From contig JBBTUF010000042.1 in the NCBI GenBank assembly GCA_038063855.1, forward strand, positions 1 through 12,594: DNA of 12,594 bases, given 5' to 3'. Made by a program: the position numbers and the translations under genes. Shown here piece by piece: positions 7,129 to 12,140 of the stretch. The DNA comes from JBBTUF01 sp038063855 (lineage in GTDB: Bacteria; Patescibacteriota; Minisyncoccia; Ryanbacterales; GWA2-47-10b). How positions within the stretch are numbered: position 1 is the first letter of the stretch; the number at the start of each line of letters is the position of its first letter. Below the pieces are notes generated by a model that was given only the letters and a program-made list of their open reading frames with translations, searched no databases and was not told the DNA's origin.

Positions 7129-8491
7129 AATTACATTTTGTGGAGGCGCACAGGAGGTTACCGGCGCAAATTATTTAATTGATACTGGCAAGGTGCGTAT
7201 TCTTGTTGATTGTGGTCTTATGCAGTGCCCGCGATTTTGTGCGGCTCGTAATCGCGATAACTTTCCCTATGATCCATCAACAATCGATGCTTTATTTGTT
7301 ACCCATGCGCATATTGATCATGTGGGGCGGATTCCTAAGTTGGTGAAAGATGGTTTCCGTGGTGTGATCTATTCAACAGCACCAACCAAAGATTTTGCTC
7401 GCATAATGCTTGAAGATAGTTTAGGAGTTCTCGAGAAAGAAGCCGCACGAATGGGTGAAAAAGAATTAATTTATTCGCTCTCTGATATTGAGGCTGCAAG
7501 TAAACTATGGCAAGGGATTGGGTACAGGCAAGAAATAGTAATCGGCGATATTTCAGTTAAAATGCATGACGCTGGTCACATTCTCGGTTCTGCAATGATG
7601 GAAATCGATGTGCAAGGCTCGCCTCGCGAAGCGGGTAAAAAATTACTTTTCACGGGAGATCTTGGGAATACTCCAATGCCTTTGCTTTCTCCGCCCGAAG
7701 TAGTGAGTGGAGTGCAAATTATGGTTATAGAATCAGCATATGGAAATCGTGAGCATGAAGATTTGGATGATCGCAAGGTCAAACTTGAGCGAGCGATAGA
7801 GGATACAATTAAGCGAGGTGGTACGCTCATGATTCCTGCATTCGCACTCGAACGGACACAAGAATTGCTCTATGAGTTTAATGATCTTATCGAGCATGGT
7901 CGTATTCCGCGTATTCCTGTTTTTCTTGATTCTCCGTTGTCTATTAAAGCGACAGAAGTGTATAAGCGATATCAAAGTTATTTTAGCTCCGAGGCTCGTG
8001 AGATCATCAAGACTGACAGTGATCTTTTTCAATTTCCTGGCTTACATCTTACAGAAACTACCGATGCTTCGAAGGCAATCAATGAAGTGAAAGGGCCGAA
8101 AGTAATACTTGCGGGTGCCGGCATGATGCAGGGCGGTCGTATTTTACATCACGCACGTCGGTATTTATCGGATACATCAAACATGATTCTTTTTATTGGG
8201 TATCAGGCTGCGGGGTCTTTAGGTAGGCGCATTATTGATGGTGAGAAAAAGGTAAAAATCTTTAGTGATCTTATAACGGTAAATGCTGAAGTTCGCTCAA
8301 TTCGTGGGTATTCAGCGCATGCCGATACAAATCAACTTCTTGATTTTATACAAAATAGCACTGAAACTCTCGAGAATGTTTTTGTAGTACAAGGTGAGCC
8401 TGCGGCAAGTTTGTTTTTATCACAGCGAACGCGAGATTATCTGGGGCTTCATGCCCACGCGCCACGCCAGGGCGATGTTTTTACTTTTTAA
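7121..8491 (+). CDS. Beta-CASP metallo-beta-lactamase RNase
   Basis: This 456-residue protein has a metallo-beta-lactamase core plus an inserted beta-CASP domain, the layout of CPSF73-like RNases that cut or trim RNA. Metal ligands are visible in 'THAHIDHVG' (61-69), 'DAGHILGS' (150-157, His153) and 'FTGDLGN' (177-183, Asp180). The beta-CASP motifs follow: 'VIESAYGNREH' (motif A, 202-212), 'GAGMMQGGR' (332-340) and 'GYSAHAD' with His400 (396-402). No KH domain is visible at the N-terminus, so it belongs with the bacterial short forms rather than the archaeal KH-containing proteins. It is also distinct from RNase J, which is longer. It overlaps the preceding small membrane protein gene by 8 bases. 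The likely role is cytoplasmic mRNA processing or decay. Confidence 0.9.
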   Translation: MFKITFCGGAQEVTGANYLIDTGKVRILVDCGLMQCPRFCAARNRDNFPYDPSTIDALFVTHAHIDHVGRIPKLVKDGFRGVIYSTAPTKDFARIMLEDSLGVLEKEAARMGEKELIYSLSDIEAASKLWQGIGYRQEIVIGDISVKMHDAGHILGSAMMEIDVQGSPREAGKKLLFTGDLGNTPMPLLSPPEVVSGVQIMVIESAYGNREHEDLDDRKVKLERAIEDTIKRGGTLMIPAFALERTQELLYEFNDLIEHGRIPRIPVFLDSPLSIKATEVYKRYQSYFSSEAREIIKTDSDLFQFPGLHLTETTDASKAINEVKGPKVILAGAGMMQGGRILHHARRYLSDTSNMILFIGYQAAGSLGRRIIDGEKKVKIFSDLITVNAEVRSIRGYSAHADTNQLLDFIQNSTETLENVFVVQGEPAASLFLSQRTRDYLGLHAHAPRQGDVFTF

Positions 8492-8515
8492 TTTTTTAGA
8501 TTTAGAAAAAATTGT

Positions 8516-9097
8516 ATGGATGCAACTCAAAAACATATTCACTTAAAGATTAAATTCTGCGTTTCGGGCGCAGCCGAAACTGGTCACTGTTCGGCAGATG
8601 CTCTTGATAAAGCAAAAGAGCTCGGGCGTGAGATTGCGCGCAAGGGCGGGGTATTAGTGAATGGCGCTACGAGTGGCTTCCCGTATTGGTCTGCAATTGG
8701 CGCAAAAGAAGAAGGTGGTTTTACAATCGGCATTTCACCTGCAGCAACAGAAAAAGAACACGCCGAGAAATATAAATTGCCGCTTGATTATATGGACATG
8801 ATTGTGTACACGGGTTTCGGGTATGCGGGTAGAAATTTACTGTTAACACGTTCCGCTGACGCTGTTATTATTGGGTGTGGCAGAATTGGCACCCTAAACG
8901 AATTTACCGATTCGTTTGAGGATAATAAGCCCATCGGAATTCTGACGGGTACGGGTGGCACAACCGATATGCTCAAAGATATTATAGCCGCTTCAAATCG
9001 TGGTTCAGATAATGCAAAGGTTGTGTACGAAAGTGATCCAAAAATTCTTGTTCAAAAACTCATAGATCTTGTGATGAAAGACAAAGTTGTCGAGTAG
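8516..9097 (+). CDS. LOG/SLOG-like Rossmann-fold nucleotide-binding protein
   Basis: This 193-residue protein has the layout of the LOG (lysine decarboxylase-like) and TIGR00725-type families. It has an N-terminal Rossmann strand ('FCVSGAAETG'), a glycine-rich turn 'GGVLVNGATSGFP', then 'GRNLLLTRSADAVI' and 'GCGRIGTLNEF' (120-130), which corresponds to the family G-G-x-G-T-x-x-E motif with one glycine replaced by Cys and one extra residue. Relatives include cytokinin-activating phosphoribohydrolases and sensor-type nucleotide binders. The changed loop means the enzyme activity should not be assumed. It follows the beta-CASP gene after about 24 AT-rich bases without a Shine-Dalgarno site. The stop lies at the start of the permease gene. 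Confidence 0.75.
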   Translation: MDATQKHIHLKIKFCVSGAAETGHCSADALDKAKELGREIARKGGVLVNGATSGFPYWSAIGAKEEGGFTIGISPAATEKEHAEKYKLPLDYMDMIVYTGFGYAGRNLLLTRSADAVIIGCGRIGTLNEFTDSFEDNKPIGILTGTGGTTDMLKDIIAASNRGSDNAKVVYESDPKILVQKLIDLVMKDKVVE

Positions 9098-9105
9098 TGA
9101 GTACT

Positions 9106-10206
9106 ATGCCACAGTTCAAAACGCTCAAAGGTCTTGGTCTCCTTGTCGGGATGATTATTGGGGCGGGCATGTTTGCGCTTCCCTATGCGATCGCACGAGC
9201 AGGGTTTTGGTGGGGTACATTTCATTTTGTCTTAGCGGCATTGCTTGTGACGTGCGTGCACCTGTTGTATGGAAAAGTTCTTTTTCAAGAGCACACTCGT
9301 CATCGTCTTCCCGGTTATGTTCGTGAGTACGTAGGTGAAGGAGCCTATTGGTTTGCGCTATGTTCTCGCTTTTTTGCTTATTTTGGCTACCTACTTGCTT
9401 ATGGAGTTCTTGGAGGTTTATTTCTTAATCATTTTTTGTCTCACGTAAGTGCTTCTTTTTTGAGTGTTTTATTTTTTATAGTTGCGGCCCCGTTCATATT
9501 GTTAAAACCAGCGGGCGTAGGCTCGCTGAATTTATTTTTTAATGCCTTTCTGGTTTTTTTTATTGTGGTGCTATTTGTAGCGCTTGTGCCACAAATAGAT
9601 ATTTCTTCGCCGGCGCCTATAGGAAATTCTTATGACTGGTTTTTTCCGTATGGAATATTTCTTTTTGCTTTTTCTGGCGCATCGGTTATCCCCGAACTGG
9701 TCGATCTTTTTGGTCGAGGCAGAGAGAGGCGATTTCGCCAGACAGTGTATGCGAGTACCGCAATAGTTGCGTGTGTGTACATTTTGTTTATCGTCGCGGT
9801 ACTTGGTATTGCACATGGAAATGTTTCAGAGGATGGGCTTTCTTCGATTAAAGAATTTGGCGGCCAAGGTCTGTTTTTAATAGGGTCGCTTATTGGTTTT
9901 CTTGCGGTTGCCGATTCATACATCGATATTGGTCTTGAACTTCGATATACGCTTGAATATGATTTGAATTTTAAAAAATATGCGGCATGGGTGATAGTTG
10001 TTGTATTACCGCCGATGTTATTTCTTATGGGTATTAATAATTTTGTTAAAATAATTGCGGTAACTGGAGCGGTTGGTGTTGGCATTGAAGGCGTGTGTAT
10101 CGCCTTACTTGCTAGAAAAACAATTCATACTTGTTGGGTGTTTGTTTTTTTGCTTTCAGCTGCGTTTACCATCGGCGCGATTATTAGTGTGGCTCAAGTG
10201 TTATAG
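9106..10206 (+). CDS. Amino-acid permease (aromatic/APC-type transporter)
   Basis: This 366-residue hydrophobic protein has about 10-11 membrane segments. The first carries 'GMIIGAGMFALPYAIARAGF', the unwound-helix motif seen in the hydroxy/aromatic amino acid permease family and related APC transporters. Later segments keep 'FAFSGASVIPEL' and 'AVADSYIDIGLELRYTLEYD', matching the central helices of that family. It probably imports an amino acid by cation symport; the substrate cannot be told. A GTG at 9097, overlapping the previous TAG, would add three residues. The ATG at 9106 is used here for lack of any ribosome binding site to decide. The stop is one base before the glycosylase ATG. Confidence 0.82.
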   Translation: MPQFKTLKGLGLLVGMIIGAGMFALPYAIARAGFWWGTFHFVLAALLVTCVHLLYGKVLFQEHTRHRLPGYVREYVGEGAYWFALCSRFFAYFGYLLAYGVLGGLFLNHFLSHVSASFLSVLFFIVAAPFILLKPAGVGSLNLFFNAFLVFFIVVLFVALVPQIDISSPAPIGNSYDWFFPYGIFLFAFSGASVIPELVDLFGRGRERRFRQTVYASTAIVACVYILFIVAVLGIAHGNVSEDGLSSIKEFGGQGLFLIGSLIGFLAVADSYIDIGLELRYTLEYDLNFKKYAAWVIVVVLPPMLFLMGINNFVKIIAVTGAVGVGIEGVCIALLARKTIHTCWVFVFLLSAAFTIGAIISVAQVL

Positions 10207-10207
10207 T

Positions 10208-10858
10208 ATGACGAAAAAAGAAAGTCTGGATATGCTTGAGCGTGAATTACGCTCTGACATAACTCTGCCACTTCTTGAATCTAATCTTGTTTTTGGTGAA
10301 GGCAATCTTGATGCAGAAGTTTTATTTATTGGAGAGGCACCAGGGGTTAACGAAGATAGACTTGGTCGTCCCTTTGTAGGGCGCGGCGGGCAACTGCTCG
10401 ATGATTGTATAAAAAGTATTGGATGGCGTCGTGAAGATGTGTACATCACAAATATTGTAAAACGGCGCCCACCCGAAAATCGTGACCCGACGCCGGAAGA
10501 AATTGCGGCATACAGACCGTATCTAACCCGTCAAATAGAAATTATAGACCCCCGTGCGATTGTACCGCTCGGGCGATTTGCAATGAATTATTTTTTGCCA
10601 GACGGAAAAATTACTCGCGACCAAGGGAAGAGTTTTTTAGTTGATGGGCGTATGATAATTCCAATACTGCATCCTGCCGCGGCACTTCGCTCGACTGACA
10701 TGATGAATCAATTTCGTAAAAGTTTTACGCGTATTCCAAGAATACTTGCAGGGGAGACTAGCGTGCCAGAGAAAATTGATTTGCCTCCAGCGCGCAAAGA
10801 AAGCAGTACAAAAGAAATCAAAGAAGAAAAAAATAATTCCCAAACCCCACTTTTTTAA
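10208..10858 (+). CDS. Uracil-DNA glycosylase, family 4-like, without Fe-S cysteines
   Basis: This 216-residue protein matches family 4 uracil-DNA glycosylases, which remove uracil from DNA. It has 'FGEGNLDAEVLFIGEAPG' (29-46) leading to the catalytic loop 'GEAPGVNEDRLGRPFVGRGG', then 'TNIVKRRPPENRDPTPEEI' (81-99) and the DNA-binding motif 'HPAAALRS' (155-162). The four cysteines that hold the [4Fe-4S] cluster in typical members are all absent. The N-terminal pair is replaced by 'ITLPLLESN', and the second pair by Arg86 and Tyr102, which keep the usual spacing. The only Cys is Cys67, elsewhere in the fold. The tail after residue 190 is charged, likely disordered, and ends in QTPLF, a fit to the beta-clamp binding pattern. 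ATG 10208 is chosen; a longer frame from 10073 lies inside the permease gene. Confidence 0.88.
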   Translation: MTKKESLDMLERELRSDITLPLLESNLVFGEGNLDAEVLFIGEAPGVNEDRLGRPFVGRGGQLLDDCIKSIGWRREDVYITNIVKRRPPENRDPTPEEIAAYRPYLTRQIEIIDPRAIVPLGRFAMNYFLPDGKITRDQGKSFLVDGRMIIPILHPAAALRSTDMMNQFRKSFTRIPRILAGETSVPEKIDLPPARKESSTKEIKEEKNNSQTPLF

Positions 10859-10860
10859 AA

Positions 10861-10890
10861 AACCCATATAAAACAAGGCTTATTTGGGTT
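10861..10890 (+). terminator. Weak hairpin after the glycosylase gene
   Basis: AACCCA (10861-10866) pairs with TGGGTT (10885-10890), and ATAA (10868-10871) pairs with TTAT (10880-10883) after a T-T mismatch, around an 8-base loop. Only a short T run (GTTTG) follows on the plus strand, so termination of the long upstream operon here is likely but not strong. Confidence 0.45.
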
Positions 10891-10915
10891 GTTTGCCTGG
10901 GGGTACCAATTGGAC

Positions 10916-10943
10916 TTGACAAAGCTATTTTTAGTGCTATAAT
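10916..10943 (+). promoter_or_regulatory. Strong sigma70-type promoter of the DGR target gene
   Basis: TTGACA (10916-10921, perfect -35), a 16-bp spacer and TATAAT (10938-10943, perfect -10) with an extended TG (10935-10936). This is the best promoter in the window. Start near 10950 gives a leader of about 94 nt before the ATG at 11044. Confidence 0.9.
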
Positions 10944-10990
10944 CGTATCTGAACAGTAAGTACCTTGAATTTCAACTAACTCGCTAACCC

Positions 10991-11020
10991 GCAACAAGTT
11001 TCCTCATGGAAACATGTTGT
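10991..11020 (+). promoter_or_regulatory. Stem-loop in the 5' leader of the DGR target mRNA
   Basis: GTTTCC (10998-11003) pairs with GGAAAC (11008-11013) around a TCAT loop. After an A-A mismatch, GCAACA (10991-10996) pairs with TGTTGT (11015-11020) with one G-T wobble. The 12-bp stem ends 10 bases before the AGGAG site. It could stabilise the message or affect ribosome access. Confidence 0.6.
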
Positions 11021-11030
11021 ATAACCCAAA

Positions 11031-11035
11031 AGGAG
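11031..11035 (+). promoter_or_regulatory. Shine-Dalgarno site of the DGR target gene
   Basis: AGGAG lies 8 bases before the ATG at 11044. An ATG at 11039 is out of frame, and the in-frame ATG at 11014 lies in the leader stem upstream of this site, so 11044 is taken as the start. Confidence 0.85.
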
Positions 11036-11043
11036 AACATGTC

Positions 11044-11613
11044 ATGGGTGACGCGTTCGTAATGTCGTCTCGACAAGCATCCGAGCTCGACTTCGCTTTC
11101 GAGCGAAATGGCTGGACACCGGCAGATGTGAAGAAGCTCTCGGTGGGCGACATGCTCGCCCAAGTACTCCCTGTCGTACGCGGCTCGGGTAAGGTCGAGA
11201 TCGTTCGCCACATCATCGACTGCGATGCCAACCCCTTCACGCCGAACAGCTGGAAAGTGGAAGAGCACCGCAAAGGTGGCGAGTTGACGTGGAATCCGAC
11301 CAAGGTCAACCTCCACCTCTCTCCGAACCAGATTGGTGACAAGGTCATCAGGGGCGACAAGCTCCGCAAGGAGCTTGCTTCCGAGCCCGTGCTCAACGCC
11401 AATGTCCTCGACTATCTCCTCGCTCATCCCAATCTCATTCCCGAGGAATGGAAGGGCAAGGCAGTCTTCTTCTGGGGTACGATCTACCGCGTCTCCGATG
11501 GCAATCTGTACGTCCGCTACGTCTACTTCCTCGGCGGCAGGTGGCGCTGGGACTACCGCTGGCTCGACCGCGGCTGGCGCGTCGGCAACCCGGCGGCGCG
11601 GCTCGCAAGTTAG
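11044..11613 (+). CDS. DGR target protein with C-terminal variable domain
   Basis: This 189-residue protein resembles the DGR-diversified proteins known from CPR genomes. The N-terminal 140 residues are constant and polar; 'SSRQASELDFAFERNGWTPADVKKL' (split here over residues 8-32) and 'VLNANVLDYLLAHPNLIPEEW' (about 117-137) are characteristic stretches. The C-terminal part, from 'FFWGTIYR' onward, has the Trp- and Gly-rich pattern (Trp167, 169, 173, 178) expected of the C-type-lectin-like fold of DGR targets. Residues 148-188 lie in the variable repeat; 11 of them differ from what the template repeat encodes. No signal peptide or membrane segment is seen, so it is predicted cytoplasmic or exported by an unusual route. 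It has a consensus promoter and Shine-Dalgarno site and high GC (37 of 60 bases at 11101-11160). The ligand is unknown. Confidence 0.88.
   Translation: MGDAFVMSSRQASELDFAFERNGWTPADVKKLSVGDMLAQVLPVVRGSGKVEIVRHIIDCDANPFTPNSWKVEEHRKGGELTWNPTKVNLHLSPNQIGDKVIRGDKLRKELASEPVLNANVLDYLLAHPNLIPEEWKGKAVFFWGTIYRVSDGNLYVRYVYFLGGRWRWDYRWLDRGWRVGNPAARLAS
11485..11608 (+). repeat. DGR variable repeat (VR)
   Basis: This 124-bp copy pairs with the template repeat at 12011-12134 (offset 526). It differs at 18 positions: 11491, 11492, 11521, 11530, 11531, 11534, 11545, 11546, 11551, 11557, 11558, 11569, 11570, 11573, 11578, 11579, 11584 and 11585. Every one is an A in the template (11 to G, 5 to C, 2 to T). The last 23 bases (from 11586) are identical and GC-rich, as expected for the initiation-of-mutagenic-homing end. 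The repeat is in frame with the target gene and stops 2 bases before the TAG. Confidence 0.97.
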
Positions 11614-11685
11614 CGCTCGAAACTAAGAACCTTGGGTCTTCCTTAGATCCTTTGAACTTAGTCTTTCGAAATCATTAAGCGCTAA
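11610..11685. repeat. Large inverted repeat directly downstream of the VR
   Basis: All 18 bases of the left arm (11610-11627) can pair with the right arm (11657-11685): CTTAGT at 11657-11662, TTCGA at 11665-11669 and GCGCTAA at 11679-11685, with 2- and 9-base bulges on the right. The inner loop (11628-11656) can itself fold. It begins 2 bases after the VR and is absent after the TR. This position matches the hairpin that aids target recognition in the Bordetella phage DGR; it could instead end the target transcript. Confidence 0.65.
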
Positions 11686-11690
11686 GGAAG

Positions 11691-11706
11691 TCCGTCAGCT
11701 GACGGA
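11691..11706. repeat. 16-bp perfect palindrome, copy 1
   Basis: TCCGTCAGCTGACGGA is a perfect palindrome. A variant with paired changes at bases 5 and 12 lies at 11960-11975. No T-run follows on either strand, so it is not a standard terminator. It may be a dispersed palindromic repeat, a protein site or a DNA hairpin. Confidence 0.75.
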
Positions 11707-11759
11707 AGCGCAGAACTTCGGCCTTGTGTCCATTATGGATGCAGGGTCTTTACTTTTTA

Positions 11760-11768
11760 TGCTAAAAT
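11760..11768 (+). promoter_or_regulatory. Candidate extended -10 promoter for the template RNA
   Basis: TGCTAAAAT has the same TGC-plus-hexamer form as TGCTATAAT (10935-10943) and TGCTATACT (590-598). No good -35 is seen upstream, as is common with extended -10 promoters. Transcription would start near 11775 and run through the template repeat. Confidence 0.5.
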
Positions 11769-11959
11769 ATTCAGTGGCAGTAGGTGAATATGTGGGAGAT
11801 CAAGGTTTCCCGCTACCGAACCCAGTATCCGTACACCCGGAGTATCCACGATCAAGGTTTTGGGTAGAGTGGTGTATGTAGACACTTCATAAAAAATGAA
11901 GATACTTGGTATCGCGCGCTAAGGCATTATAGATGCCGGATACGATTCAATCTCGAGAG

Positions 11960-11975
11960 TCCGCCAGCTGGCGGA
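11960..11975. repeat. 16-bp perfect palindrome, copy 2
   Basis: TCCGCCAGCTGGCGGA differs from the copy at 11691-11706 only at bases 5 and 12, which pair with each other, so the palindrome is kept. It lies 35 bases before the template repeat and inside the predicted template RNA. Confidence 0.75.
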
Positions 11976-12010
11976 TCGACGGGTGGTGACATGGATGGCA
12001 CGCCTTACAT

Positions 12011-12134
12011 TACCGCAACTCCGATGGCAATCTGTACGTCCGCTACATCTACTTCAACGACGGCAGGTGGAACTGGAACTACAACTGGCTCGACAACGAC
12101 TGGAACGTCAACAACCCGGCGGCGCGGCTCGCAA
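12011..12134 (+). repeat. DGR template repeat (TR)
   Basis: This 124-bp copy holds 33 A; 18 of them are substituted in the variable repeat, while none of the 91 other bases is. Read in the target frame it encodes many Asn codons: nine AAC codons (12017, 12056, 12071, 12077, 12083, 12095, 12104, 12110 and 12113), whose first two bases are open to A mutagenesis. TGG (Trp) codons have no A and are immune. The homologous stretch ends at 12134, 6 bases before the stop of the opposing avd-like gene. The plus strand is the template-RNA sense because substitutions occur at its A positions. Confidence 0.97.
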
Positions 12135-12140
12135 CTCTTT

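Larger units (their letters stand above)
11775..12134 (+). ncRNA. Predicted DGR template RNA with structured leader
   Basis: Boundaries are inferred: the start from the -10 at 11760-11768 and the end from the end of the template repeat. The 236 bases before the repeat have no credible gene but several stems. GTGGGA (11792-11797) pairs with TCCCGC (11808-11813). CGTACACC (11830-11837) pairs with GGTGTATG (11871-11878). CTTCAT (11885-11890) pairs with ATGAAG (11896-11901). GTATC (11909-11913) with GATAC (11939-11943) encloses GGCAT/ATGCC (11923-11937). The palindrome at 11960-11975 adds another. GATCAAGGTTT occurs twice (11798-11808 and 11850-11860). In known DGRs the RNA around the template folds and is bound by the reverse transcriptase-Avd complex, which suggests this role. 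The right end could extend further into the antisense of the avd-like gene. Confidence 0.55.

Noticed and set aside
11014..11043. Longer DGR target protein starting at ATG 11014
   Set aside because: This ATG sits in the leader stem and upstream of the AGGAG site; the ATG at 11044 has ideal spacing to that site.
10984..11427. Two long minus-strand frames opposite the DGR target
   Set aside because: They are antisense to a gene with clear promoter, ribosome site and DGR repeat; high GC makes such frames common.
11333..11626. Overlapping Ser/Thr/Ala-rich frame over the VR
   Set aside because: It is a shifted-frame shadow of the target gene; the VR changes make sense only in the target frame.
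11798..11860. Repeated GATCAAGGTTT as a small CRISPR-like array
   Set aside because: There are only two 11-base copies, with no regular repeat-spacer pattern and no cas genes.
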